From Neisseria dentiae (GTDB lineage: Bacteria; Pseudomonadota; Gammaproteobacteria; Burkholderiales; Neisseriaceae), in NCBI RefSeq assembly GCF_024580525.1, contig NZ_JANIKQ010000009.1:1-64000 (forward strand): a stretch of DNA of 64,000 nucleotides, given 5' to 3'. Of this stretch, positions 26,957-35,396 are shown piece after piece. A program made the position numbers and the translations under genes. Position 1 is the first letter of the stretch. Every line of letters starts with the position of its first letter. Below the pieces are notes generated by a model, which made no database searches, had not been told where the DNA came from, and was given only the letters and a program-made list of their open reading frames with translations.

Positions 26957-28114
26957 TCAAACTTCCGTTTCAACCACTTGCCAGCCGTCGCCTTGGCGTT
27001 GCAGGCGGCGGGTCGCTTTTCTGACGCCGTTTTGGCCGGCTCCGTAATCTATCACCACCGCCTGCCCTTCTGCGCGCAAACGGTTAACGGTTTCCTGCGC
27101 CTGCGGCAAATCGGCGGCCGCCACGGCAACCGGCGGCTGTTGCTCGCACTGCGGCAGCCGCCCGATAAAGGTGCGCAAATCGAAGCTGAAGCCGGTGGCC
27201 GGACGGGCGCGGCCGAAATATTCGCCCAAGCCGTCGTAACGGCCGCCGCGCGCCACCGCTTCGTGATTGTCTTTGCCGTAAGCGGCGTATAACAGGCCGG
27301 TGTGGTAGCTATCCACCCGCAGTTCCGACAAATCGATATGCACGGCCTGCTGCGGGAAAGCGTCGCACACCGCCTGCAATTCGTTTAAGGCTTTGCCCAC
27401 GGCAAACAAATCGGGCAGCTTGGCGCGCGCTTCTGCCAGCACGTCGCGCGAGCCGTAGAGCGCGGGCAGCAGCGAAAACGCTTTCGCCCACATGCCGTCG
27501 AGCTTCCATGCGACCACTTGGGCGTTGACGGCGGCGGCATCCTTATCCTGCATCAGCGCCAGCAACTGCGCCGCCTGCTCCTGCGTCAGCCCCGCCGCTT
27601 CTGCCAGCGCGCGGAACACGCCGATATGGCCGAGCGACAGCAAAACCTCGCCCACATCACCGATGGCCACGCTTTTGAGCATCAGGTCGATAAGCTCGAT
27701 ATCCGCCGCCACATCAGCATAGCCGTATAGCTCCGCCCCCACCTGCAAAGGTTCGCGGGTGCTTAAAAAACCGTCGGGACGGGCGTGCAGCACCGAACCG
27801 GCATAGCACAGGCGGTTGATGCCGTTGTTGGCCGACAAGAGATGCGCGTCGATGCGCGCCACCTGCGGCGTGATGTCGGCACGGATGCCGAGCTGGCGGC
27901 CGCTGAGCTGGTCGACCACGCGTATGGTTTTCAGCGACAAGCCCGCGTCGATATGGGTGAGCAGCGAATTGCTGTATTCCATCAGGGGCGGGTGCACCAG
28001 CTCGTAGCCGTGCACGCGGAACAAGGCCAACAACCGCTCCCGCGCGCTTTCGAGCCGGCGCGCGGAAGAAGGCAGAATATCGGCGATGTGCTCGGGTAGT
28101 TGCCAAGACTGCAT
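26957..28114 (-). CDS. hisZ: ATP phosphoribosyltransferase regulatory subunit
   Basis: The 385-residue class II aminoacyl-tRNA-synthetase-like protein activates the short HisG in histidine synthesis. It starts MQSWQLPEHIADILP, has motif-2-like RADITPQVARIDAH and GGRYDGLGEYFGRARPATGFSFD near 270-292, without the anticodon-binding domain of HisS. Presence of HisZ implies a short-form HisG elsewhere. The start was set by family length. It is the first gene of hisZ-purA. Confidence 0.92.
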   Translation of the reverse strand: MQSWQLPEHIADILPSSARRLESARERLLALFRVHGYELVHPPLMEYSNSLLTHIDAGLSLKTIRVVDQLSGRQLGIRADITPQVARIDAHLLSANNGINRLCYAGSVLHARPDGFLSTREPLQVGAELYGYADVAADIELIDLMLKSVAIGDVGEVLLSLGHIGVFRALAEAAGLTQEQAAQLLALMQDKDAAAVNAQVVAWKLDGMWAKAFSLLPALYGSRDVLAEARAKLPDLFAVGKALNELQAVCDAFPQQAVHIDLSELRVDSYHTGLLYAAYGKDNHEAVARGGRYDGLGEYFGRARPATGFSFDLRTFIGRLPQCEQQPPVAVAAADLPQAQETVNRLRAEGQAVVIDYGAGQNGVRKATRRLQRQGDGWQVVETEV

Positions 28115-28374
28115 GAAAATCCAATCTTTACTGTAAACACAACAAAGGCTGCTCAAACTTAAAAACTAAAAACCATCGTTTCGGGCAACTTTCGCCGCCC
28201 GCTTTATGATTTGATTTTAAATTCAAACAGCCCCGAATTATTAAAGCAGAACTTTAACATAAAACAACAATGAAGTGCAGCCTGTTTTTGCCCCACACAG
28301 CCGTACCGCTTGCGCGTTTTTGTTTTCAGACGGCCAACCTTTATTGCCAAGCCCATCTGGATTTTGCAAAGGTT

Positions 28375-29424
28375 TCACGATGCGGATATTCTGCCGTGCA
28401 AAAAATCATGCAGCGGTTTGGGCAGGCCGTAACCGGCCAGATTTTGTTTTTCCACCCACAGGCCGTCTGAAAGCCGTTCGGCGGGCGTGTGGTTTGCAGA
28501 TGCGGCAAACGGGGTAATCAGCAACAGGCGGTGGGTGAGGCGGTGGGTGAGCGAAGGCTGCTCTTCGAGGCCGTCTGAAAAAACACCGAAGCGTTCTGCG
28601 GCCTCGTTGAGGCTGCCCAAACTGTCGAAACACGGTACGCAATAGAGACCGCCCCAAATGCCTTCGGACGGCCGCTTTTCGAGCCAAACCGCGCCGTCGG
28701 GGCGGCGCAGCACCAGCCAGAACAGCGGCAGCGTCCGCACGGCGGGTGCGGCTTTTTTACGCGGCAGCTCGGCCGTGCGGTTTTGCGCCCGGGCTTGGCA
28801 GATGCCGCTCATCGGGCAAGTGCCGCACAAGGGTTTGCTGCGCTTGCAGACGGTGGCGCCCAAATCCATCAGCCCCTGCGTATAGGCGGGCATATCGCTG
28901 CCGTTTTCGGGCAGCAGCGATTCGGCCAGCGCCCACAGTTGTTTTTCAAATTTTTTGTCGGCGATGTCGCCGTCGAGCGCAAACACGCGGCAGAGCACCC
29001 GTTTGACGTTGCCGTCTAAAATGGCTTCGCGTTTGTGGAAGGCGAAAGCGGCAATGGCCGCCGCCGTGCTTCTGCCCACGCCGCAGAGCTTTTCCAGCCC
29101 CTCGCGCTCGCACGGAAACACGCCGCCGAATGTTTCAACCACCTGCCGCGCTGCTTTGTGCAGGTTGCGTGCGCGGCTGTAATAGCCCAAGCCGGCCCAC
29201 AGGCCGAGCACTTCGTCTTGCTCGGCGGCGGCCAGATCGGCCACGGCAGGGAAACGGGCGGTAAAGCGCGGATAATAGTCCAACACGGTGGCCACTTGGG
29301 TTTGCTGTAACATGATTTCCGACAGCCACACGTTGTAGGGGTTGCGCACCTGCCACGGCAGGTGGTGGCGGCCGTGCTGTTTCTGCCAGCGTATCAGGCG
29401 GGTTGCGAAAGAAAGGTCGGTCAT
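28375..29424 (-). CDS. mutY: A/G-specific adenine glycosylase
   Basis: The 349-residue repair enzyme removes adenine mispaired with 8-oxoguanine. Catalytic E36 (SEIMLQQTQV) and D137 (ILDGNVKRVL), the helix-hairpin-helix LCGVGRSTAAAI, and the [4Fe-4S] cysteines C193, C200, C203 and C209 are all present. The C-terminal NUDIX-like domain (about 225-345) recognises 8-oxoG. Two DUS lie inside this domain (28460-28471 and 28569-28580), encoding SDGL. The start at MTDLSF was chosen by homology. Confidence 0.96.
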   Translation of the reverse strand: MTDLSFATRLIRWQKQHGRHHLPWQVRNPYNVWLSEIMLQQTQVATVLDYYPRFTARFPAVADLAAAEQDEVLGLWAGLGYYSRARNLHKAARQVVETFGGVFPCEREGLEKLCGVGRSTAAAIAAFAFHKREAILDGNVKRVLCRVFALDGDIADKKFEKQLWALAESLLPENGSDMPAYTQGLMDLGATVCKRSKPLCGTCPMSGICQARAQNRTAELPRKKAAPAVRTLPLFWLVLRRPDGAVWLEKRPSEGIWGGLYCVPCFDSLGSLNEAAERFGVFSDGLEEQPSLTHRLTHRLLLITPFAASANHTPAERLSDGLWVEKQNLAGYGLPKPLHDFLHGRISAS

Positions 29425-29504
29425 GGCGGGCAGTTGGCTGGAAAGAAAAGGCGTATTGTAAACGGAATGTGGCTTTTTTGAATCTTTGCGGTTTTGCAAA
29501 AATG

Positions 29505-29540
29505 GCAGGCCGTCTGAAAGAACATTTTCAGACGGCCTGC
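29505..29540 (-). terminator. DUS-pair terminator of the uracil permease gene
   Basis: GCAGGCCGTCTGAAA and TTTCAGACGGCCTGC pair 57 bp beyond the uraA stop and upstream of mutY. Confidence 0.65.
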
Positions 29541-29596
29541 AAAATGCACCGGTCGCCGCAACCTGCACGCCCTAGCCTTGAGGGCAGCTCAAGCGC

Positions 29597-30832
29597 TCAG
29601 ACTTCCCCGCCCGGCAAGGTTTCGGCAGGTTTTTCGTCGGGCAGTATCCAGTTCAGAATAATCGCCAGCACCGCGCACAAACCCACGCCGGCAAAGCTGA
29701 CGCTGCCCAGCTTGATAATCATGCCGCCCACGCCGGTGGTGAGCACCGAGCTGACGATAACGAGGTTTTTCGGCTGCATCAAATCCACTTTGGCATCAAT
29801 CAGCGTTTTCAGGCCGAGCGAGGCGATGGTGCCGAACAGCAGAATCATAATCCCGCCCATCACCGGCAGCGGAATCGAAGCCAGAAAAGCGTTGAACTTG
29901 CCGAAAAACGCCATGCAGATGGCGAAAACAGCCGCCCAGGTCATGATTTTCGGATTACCGTTTTTGGTAATCATCACCGCGCCGGTTACTTCGCCGTAGG
30001 TGGTTACGGGCGGGCCGCCGATCAAACCCGCCACGCATACACCCAAACCGTCGCCCGCCAGCGTTTTGTCGAGGCCGGGGTCTTTAGCGTAATCTTTGCC
30101 GGTTACTTTGCCGATGGCCATCACGCCGCCGATATGCTCGATGGCGGGGGCGATGGCAACCGGCAGCATAAACAGCGCGGCCTGCCAGTTAATTTGCGGC
30201 GTTTCAAAATGCGGCACGGCAAACCACGGCGCGGCGGCAATCGGCGCCGTGTCCACCAAACCCATTAACAAAGCGGCAATATAGCCTGCGCCCACGCCGA
30301 TTAAAATGGGAACGAGCTTCATCATTTTGCTGCCGAACACCGCCACCACCACGGTAACGGCGAAAGTGAAGCCCGAAAGCAGCAGCGATTGGGCGTAGTC
30401 CACCGCCTGATTGCCGCCGGCCTGCCCCATCGCCATCTGGCTGGCCACCACCGCCACCGACAAACCGATCACCATAATCACCGGTCCGATAACCACCGAC
30501 GGCAGCAGACGGTTAACAGCCGCCAAACCGCGCCATTTAATCAGCGCGGCAAACACAAAATACATAAAGCCCGCCGCAAACAGGCCGAACATGGTGGAAG
30601 GCAGCCCCCACTCGCCGACGGCGTAAATAATCGGCGCGATAAAGGCGAACGACGAGCCTAAAAAAACCGGCACTTTCTGCTTGGTAACCAATTGGAAAAG
30701 CAGCGTGCCGATGCCCGCGCCCAAGAGCGCCATCGCAGGGTTCAGGCCGGTTAAGAGCGGCACCAGCACCATCGCGCCGAACGCCACAAACAGAATCTGC
30801 GCGCCCGCAACGGCTAATTTAAGTTGTTGCAT
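29597..30832 (-). CDS. uraA: Uracil permease (NCS2 family)
   Basis: A 411-residue proton-coupled nucleobase importer with about 14 helices. VPVFLGSSFAFIAPI near 55-69 is the family signature, and PAIEHIGGVMAIG holds the substrate-binding Glu. GPPVTTYGEVTGA contains the second conserved Glu, the pattern of UraA rather than of the xanthine permeases. The start at MQQLKL was chosen by family length; a frame-compatible Met lies ten codons upstream. It is a single gene. Confidence 0.92.
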   Translation of the reverse strand: MQQLKLAVAGAQILFVAFGAMVLVPLLTGLNPAMALLGAGIGTLLFQLVTKQKVPVFLGSSFAFIAPIIYAVGEWGLPSTMFGLFAAGFMYFVFAALIKWRGLAAVNRLLPSVVIGPVIMVIGLSVAVVASQMAMGQAGGNQAVDYAQSLLLSGFTFAVTVVVAVFGSKMMKLVPILIGVGAGYIAALLMGLVDTAPIAAAPWFAVPHFETPQINWQAALFMLPVAIAPAIEHIGGVMAIGKVTGKDYAKDPGLDKTLAGDGLGVCVAGLIGGPPVTTYGEVTGAVMITKNGNPKIMTWAAVFAICMAFFGKFNAFLASIPLPVMGGIMILLFGTIASLGLKTLIDAKVDLMQPKNLVIVSSVLTTGVGGMIIKLGSVSFAGVGLCAVLAIILNWILPDEKPAETLPGGEV

Positions 30833-31008
30833 GTTAAGTTCCGTTATCTGGGTTGAAGTCAAACGGGCGGATTATAACGCTGCGAAAGTGTTTTGTGTGT
30901 GCTGCCGCACATGCTTTTCAGACGGCCATAAACGGCTCGGGTGCAGCAATAAAAAGAGTTACAAGCCCATATTCAGTCTATATAATTCCGTTTTCGTTTT
31001 ATAGATTG

Positions 31009-31061
31009 TTTCAGACGGCCTGAATAACGGTTCGGACAAAACCGAAAGGCCGTCTGAAAAA
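31009..31061. terminator. Spaced DUS pair upstream of cmk
   Basis: TTTCAGACGGCC and GGCCGTCTGAAA are inverted about 28 bases apart, between the divergent uraA and cmk genes. The loop is long; it may be uptake sequence only. Confidence 0.35.
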
Positions 31062-31094
31062 CACCGCCGCGGCGGGTTCAAAGAGAATACCGAT

Positions 31095-31754
31095 ATGGAT
31101 TTAAACCGCAAAATCATCGCCATCGACGGCCCCAGCGCATCAGGCAAAGGCACAGTAGCCTCGCGCGTGGCCGCCGCGCTCGGCTTCGATTATCTCGATT
31201 CGGGTGCGCTTTACCGACTGACCGCGCTTTACGCGCAGCAGCGTAACGCCGATTGGGGCGACGAAGCAGCCGTAGCCGCCTTGGCAGAGCAACTGCCCGC
31301 CGAGTTCGACGGCGGCCGCATCCTGCTTAACGGCCGCGACGTTACCGACGCCATCCGCACCGAAGCCATCGGCATGGGCGCATCGGCGGTGGCGCAACTG
31401 CCCAAAGTGCGCGAAGCATTGTTGCAGCGCCAGCGTGCCTTCCTTACCGAAAAAGGCTTGGTGGGCGACGGGCGCGATATGGGATCGGTGATTTTTCCCG
31501 ATGCCGCGCTGAAAATCTTCCTGACCGCATCCGCACGCACCCGCGCCGAGCGCCGCGCCAAACAAATCGGCGTGCCCACCGAAGGTGTGGCCTTCGAGCG
31601 CATCCTCGCCGACATCGAAGCGCGCGACGAAGCCGACAGCCGCCGCGCCGTCGCCCCGCTCAAACAGCAGCCCGACGCCCTGCTGCTCGACACCACCCAC
31701 TTGAACATCGAAGAATCGGTAAAAAAAGTGCTTGATTGGTATGCAAAAATCTAA
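31095..31754 (+). CDS. cmk: Cytidylate kinase
   Basis: The 219-residue kinase phosphorylates CMP and dCMP. The P-loop GPSASGKGT is at 12-20, DYLDSGALYR follows, and GDGRDMGSVIFPDAALKIFLTAS is the characteristic Arg-rich substrate region. It begins the conserved cmk-rpsA-ihfB cluster. The gap to rpsA is 157 bp and contains a promoter-like TATAAT and a DUS hairpin. Confidence 0.96.
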   Translation: MDLNRKIIAIDGPSASGKGTVASRVAAALGFDYLDSGALYRLTALYAQQRNADWGDEAAVAALAEQLPAEFDGGRILLNGRDVTDAIRTEAIGMGASAVAQLPKVREALLQRQRAFLTEKGLVGDGRDMGSVIFPDAALKIFLTASARTRAERRAKQIGVPTEGVAFERILADIEARDEADSRRAVAPLKQQPDALLLDTTHLNIEESVKKVLDWYAKI

Positions 31755-31762
31755 GCTTGCTG

Positions 31763-31768
31763 TATAAT
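31763..31768 (+). promoter_or_regulatory. Candidate rpsA -10 box
   Basis: A perfect TATAAT lies between cmk and rpsA; no matching -35 is clear. A start near 31775 would put the DUS hairpin (31779-31818) at the very 5' end of the leader. Confidence 0.4.
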
Positions 31769-31778
31769 CCCGCCAGCT

Positions 31779-31818
31779 TTTTTCAGACGGCCCCGAATCT
31801 TGAAAGGCCGTCTGAAAA
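31779..31818 (+). terminator. DUS-pair hairpin between cmk and rpsA
   Basis: TTTTCAGACGGCC and GGCCGTCTGAAAA pair across about 13 bases, 25 bp after the cmk stop. Confidence 0.6.
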
Positions 31819-31911
31819 CCGTTTGCAGCAAACGTCTGCCGCGCCAAGGGCGGCAAGCGTTTTTTACAACCTACCCCGCACCCCTTGGCGGTGTATTGAA
31901 AAGAGTTATTT

Positions 31912-33597
31912 ATGACTATGGAAAATTTTGCCCAGCTTTTGGAAGAAAGCTTTACCCTTCAAGAGATGAACCCCGGTGAAGTGATTACCGCCGAAGTAGT
32001 AGGCATCGACCAAAACTTCGTTACCGTAAACGCCGGTTTGAAATCCGAATCTCTGATCGACGTGGCTGAATTCAAAAACGCCCAGGGCGAGATTGAAGTT
32101 AAAGTAGGCGATTTCGTTACCGTAACCATCGAATCCGTTGAAAACGGTTTCGGCGAAACCAAACTGTCGCGCGAAAAAGCCAAACGCGCCGCCGACTGGA
32201 TCGCCCTGGAAGAAGCCATGGAAAACGGCGACATCCTTTCCGGCGTGATCAACGGCAAAGTCAAAGGCGGCTTAACCGTAATGATCAACAGCATCCGCGC
32301 CTTCCTGCCCGGCTCGCTGGTTGACGTGCGCCCCGTAAAAGACACCTCTCACTTTGAAGGCAAAGAAGTCGAATTCAAAGTGATCAAACTCGACAAAAAA
32401 CGCAACAACGTTGTGGTATCCCGCCGCGCCGTTCTGGAAGTAACTTTGGGCGAAGAGCGCAAAGCCCTGCTGGAAAACCTGCAAGAAGGTTCGGTTGTTA
32501 AAGGTATCGTTAAAAACATCACCGACTACGGTGCATTCGTTGACTTGGGCGGCATCGACGGCCTCCTGCACATCACCGACTTGGCATGGCGCCGCGTGAA
32601 ACACCCGAGTGAAGTGCTGGAAGTGGGTCAGGAAGTAGAAGCCAAAGTACTGAAGTTCGACCAAGACAAACAACGCGTTTCTCTGGGTATGAAACAACTG
32701 GGCGAAGACCCCTGGAGCGGCCTGACCCGCCGTTACCCGCAAGGCACCCGCCTGTTCGGCAAAGTGTCCAACCTTACCGACTACGGCGCGTTCGTTGAAA
32801 TCGAACAAGGCATCGAAGGTTTGGTGCACGTTTCCGAAATGGATTGGACCAACAAAAACGTTCACCCGAGCAAAGTCGTGCAACTGGGCGACGAAGTGGA
32901 AGTGATGATTCTCGAAATCGACGAAGACCGCCGCCGCATCAGCCTGGGCATGAAACAGTGCCAGGCCAATCCGTGGGAAGAATTTGCCGCCAACCACAAC
33001 AAAGGCGACAAACTTTCAGGCGCGGTTAAATCCATCACCGACTTCGGCGTATTCGTAGGCCTGCCCGGCGGCATCGACGGCCTGGTTCACCTCTCTGACC
33101 TGTCTTGGACCGAAACCGGCGAAGAAGCCGTGCGCAAATACAAAAAAGGCGAAGAAGTGGAAGCCGTTGTATTGGCCATCGATGTTGAAAAAGAGCGCAT
33201 CTCTTTGGGCATCAAACAACTGGAAGGCGACCCCTTCGGCAACTTCATCAGCGTGAACGACAAAGGTTCGCTGGTTAAAGGCGTGGCCAAATCCGTTGAC
33301 GCCAAAGGCGCCGTGGTTGCCCTGTCAGACGAAGTGGAAGCCTACCTGCCCGCCTCAGAATGGTCGAGCGAGCGCGTTGAAGACCTGCGCAACGTGTTGA
33401 AAGAAGGCGACGAAGTAGAGGCCGTTGTTGCCACCGTCGATCGCAAAAACCGCAGCATCAAACTGTCGGTGAAAGCAAAAGACGCCAAAGACAACCGCGA
33501 TGCCCTGAATTCCGTTAACGCCGCGGCAACCGCCAGCGCCGGCACCACCAGCCTGGGCGACTTGCTGAAAGCCAAACTTTCAGGCGACCAAGAGTAA
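31912..33597 (+). CDS. rpsA: 30S ribosomal protein S1
   Basis: The 561-residue protein has six S1 RNA-binding repeats; typical repeat cores are [20 protein letters not shown], ending repeat 3, and [20 protein letters not shown], repeat 5. It brings mRNA to the 30S subunit. Length matches other six-repeat S1 proteins. The leader after cmk is 157 bp, room for autogenous control as in other S1 genes. ihfB follows after 11 bp. Confidence 0.98.
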   Translation: MTMENFAQLLEESFTLQEMNPGEVITAEVVGIDQNFVTVNAGLKSESLIDVAEFKNAQGEIEVKVGDFVTVTIESVENGFGETKLSREKAKRAADWIALEEAMENGDILSGVINGKVKGGLTVMINSIRAFLPGSLVDVRPVKDTSHFEGKEVEFKVIKLDKKRNNVVVSRRAVLEVTLGEERKALLENLQEGSVVKGIVKNITDYGAFVDLGGIDGLLHITDLAWRRVKHPSEVLEVGQEVEAKVLKFDQDKQRVSLGMKQLGEDPWSGLTRRYPQGTRLFGKVSNLTDYGAFVEIEQGIEGLVHVSEMDWTNKNVHPSKVVQLGDEVEVMILEIDEDRRRISLGMKQCQANPWEEFAANHNKGDKLSGAVKSITDFGVFVGLPGGIDGLVHLSDLSWTETGEEAVRKYKKGEEVEAVVLAIDVEKERISLGIKQLEGDPFGNFISVNDKGSLVKGVAKSVDAKGAVVALSDEVEAYLPASEWSSERVEDLRNVLKEGDEVEAVVATVDRKNRSIKLSVKAKDAKDNRDALNSVNAAATASAGTTSLGDLLKAKLSGDQE

Positions 33598-33608
33598 TAG
33601 GTGCAGAC

Positions 33609-33920
33609 ATGACTAAGTCTGAATTGATGGTTCGTTTGGCGGAAGTGTTTGCCGAAAAAAACGGCACGCAACTGATGGCTAAAGACGTCGAATACAGCGT
33701 AAAGGTTTTGGTCGACACCATGACCCGCTCGCTTGCCAAAGGCCAGCGCATCGAAATCCGCGGCTTCGGCAGCTTCGACTTGAACCGCCGCCCGGCCCGC
33801 GTCGGCCGCAACCCCAAAACCGGCGAACGTGTGGAAGTGCCCGAAAAGTATGTTCCCCACTTCAAACCCGGCAAAGAGTTGCGCGAGCGCGTCGACCAAG
33901 CCCTGCTGAACGCAAAATAA
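33609..33920 (+). CDS. ihfB: Integration host factor subunit beta
   Basis: The 103-residue HU/IHF-fold protein starts [12 protein letters not shown] and has the signature [22 protein letters not shown] near 54-75. It pairs with IhfA to bend DNA. The 11-bp gap after rpsA indicates cotranscription. A clean hairpin with a T-run follows. Confidence 0.97.
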   Translation: MTKSELMVRLAEVFAEKNGTQLMAKDVEYSVKVLVDTMTRSLAKGQRIEIRGFGSFDLNRRPARVGRNPKTGERVEVPEKYVPHFKPGKELRERVDQALLNAK

Positions 33921-33932
33921 ACCGAAAAAGCA

Positions 33933-33959
33933 AACGCCGCAGAAATGCGGCGTTTTTTT
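33933..33959 (+). terminator. Rho-independent terminator of rpsA-ihfB
   Basis: AACGCCGC-AGAAAT-GCGGCGTT followed by seven T's, 13 bp after the ihfB stop. It is one of the few terminators here not built from DUS. Confidence 0.92.
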
Positions 33960-34051
33960 ATGCGGCAAATTTATGGTAAAACACAAACACCCGAATCAAG
34001 CTTGAGTTATGATTTGTAAGCCTTCAAAGCCGATCAGGGTTTTGAAAAATA

Positions 34052-34083
34052 TCAGGCCGTCTGAAAATTTTTCAGACGGCCTG
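34052..34083 (-). terminator. DUS-pair terminator of rpoE-rseA
   Basis: CAGGCCGTCTGAAAA and TTTTCAGACGGCCTG pair 30 bp past the rseA stop. Confidence 0.75.
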
Positions 34084-34112
34084 TATTCTCACCCATTGCC
34101 AAGCAGCAAAAA

Positions 34113-34703
34113 TCACTTAGCTGCGCTGGCTGCTCCTGTTTCGGGCAGTTTTTCCACCCTCACGGCGCTTTGCTTTTCGGCGGCTCCTACGGCTTGGGTG
34201 GCGCGGGCTGCGTTGGGCACTACCGTGCCTTGCGCTTCGGCGTTGGCTACCGCATCGTTTTTGGCCGGTGCAGTTTTGCCGCCCACCGAAACGATTTCCG
34301 ACTGGCCGGAAGGCGCGGCTTTTTCGGCCACGGCCGCCGCTCCGCTGTTGGTTTGCGGCCAGAACTGCCACACGCCCACCGCCACCGCCAGCACGCTGGC
34401 CGCTACGGCAAATCCTTTAAAGGCATGGTTGTTGGCTGCGGGGCGGATTGCCCGGCCTTCGCTGCGGTCAAGCTGTTTCGCAGCAACCGTTTGCACGGTA
34501 GCCGTGATGCGCTCTTCGGCAACGAATACGTTCTCTTTCTGCACAGCAGGTTTCGCGTGTTGCAGGCAATCGCGGATCAAATGGTATTCATGCCATTTTT
34601 GCTGTGCTTCGCTGTCAGACAATAATTTATCCAGTGCTTCTTCCGACAAATCATCATCGTCCATGGCGGCAGAGACAAATTCATAGTCTTTGTTTTGGTT
34701 CAT
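34113..34703 (-). CDS. rseA: Anti-sigma-E factor, RseA/MucA type
   Basis: The 196-residue protein has an N-terminal sigma-binding domain (about 1-75, FVSAAMDDD..LSEEALDKLL, then WHEYHLIRDCL), one membrane helix (about 95-114) and an Ala-rich periplasmic part. It holds RpoE at the membrane until envelope stress. No HX3CXXC zinc motif is present, unlike the meningococcal anti-sigma MseR as I recall it. AAAGGTGG precedes the ATG; the gap after rpoE is 4 bp, so the two are translated together. rseB and mucD do not follow. Confidence 0.85.
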   Translation of the reverse strand: MNQNKDYEFVSAAMDDDDLSEEALDKLLSDSEAQQKWHEYHLIRDCLQHAKPAVQKENVFVAEERITATVQTVAAKQLDRSEGRAIRPAANNHAFKGFAVAASVLAVAVGVWQFWPQTNSGAAAVAEKAAPSGQSEIVSVGGKTAPAKNDAVANAEAQGTVVPNAARATQAVGAAEKQSAVRVEKLPETGAASAAK

Positions 34704-34707
34704 TTTA

Positions 34708-35307
34708 TTACCACCTTTGGTCTTCAGACGTGTCCAGCAACGGCCTTAAATCTTTGGCGATTACCTCGCGTGCTCTGAAAATGCGCGAGCGTACGGTTCC
34801 GATGGGACAGTCCATAATCTGAGCAATTTCCTCGTAAGACAAACCTTCCATTTCCCGCAGGGAGATGGCTTTCCGTAAATCGTCGGGCAGTTTGGAGATG
34901 GCCGCCTCTACTGTTTCTAATATTTCCCGATTCATCATTTCCGCTTCCGGCGTATGGTCGTCGGCAAGCTGGTCGGCTAAATCGAGAATATCCCCTTCAT
35001 CGTTGGCAACGTCGGCGCTTACGAAAGGCCGTTTGCCTGAAGTAACCAAGTAGTTTTTGGCGGTATTGATGCCGATGCGGTAGAGCCACGTATAAAACGC
35101 ACTCTCGCCACGGAAATTCGGCAATGCCCGGTAGGCTTTTATCAAAGCTTCCTGCGCAACATCGTTTACCTCGTGTTCGTCCTTAATGAAGCGGGACAAC
35201 AAACGGGTAAGACGGCGCTGGTATTTCGACACCAGAAGCTCGAACGCTTTATGTTCGCCTTTTTGCGCCCGCTCTACCAATGCCTGATCGATTTTACGAT
35301 CATTCAT
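34708..35307 (-). CDS. rpoE: RNA polymerase sigma factor RpoE (AlgU type)
   Basis: The 199-residue ECF sigma factor has region 2 (FELLVSKYQRRLTRLLSRFI, then DVAQEALIKAYRALPNFRGESAFYTWLYRI) and region 4 (LREMEGLSYEEIAQIMDCPIGTVRSRIFRAR). This matches the classical RpoE/AlgU group of gamma- and betaproteobacteria. The ATG start (MNDRKI) was chosen over a TTG two codons earlier because AAGGG precedes it. Upstream lies a sigma-E-like promoter, which suggests self-activation, and rseA is directly downstream. Confidence 0.95.
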   Translation of the reverse strand: MNDRKIDQALVERAQKGEHKAFELLVSKYQRRLTRLLSRFIKDEHEVNDVAQEALIKAYRALPNFRGESAFYTWLYRIGINTAKNYLVTSGKRPFVSADVANDEGDILDLADQLADDHTPEAEMMNREILETVEAAISKLPDDLRKAISLREMEGLSYEEIAQIMDCPIGTVRSRIFRAREVIAKDLRPLLDTSEDQRW

Positions 35308-35342
35308 GCTCAACCCTTAATAACCAGATTACAAACACAGAA

Positions 35343-35384
35343 AAGGTAAAGCGTGCGCGTTGTAAGCTTCAGACACTTTACCTT
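35343..35384 (-). terminator. Hairpin at the tilS stop / start of the rpoE leader
   Basis: AAGGTAAAG and CTTTACCTT are perfect 9-bp arms 24 bases apart, and the distal arm ends in a T-rich stretch. The stem begins at the tilS stop. The -10 of the candidate rpoE promoter lies in its loop. Confidence 0.5.
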
Positions 35385-35396
35385 CACTTTGGTTCC
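35369..35396 (-). promoter_or_regulatory. Candidate sigma-E promoter of rpoE
   Basis: On the minus strand GGAACCA (35390-35396) is followed after 16 bases by TCTGA (35369-35373), close to the sigma-E consensus GGAACTT-N16-TCTGA. The -35 lies inside the last codons of tilS. rpoE is self-regulated in many bacteria, which fits. Confidence 0.6.
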
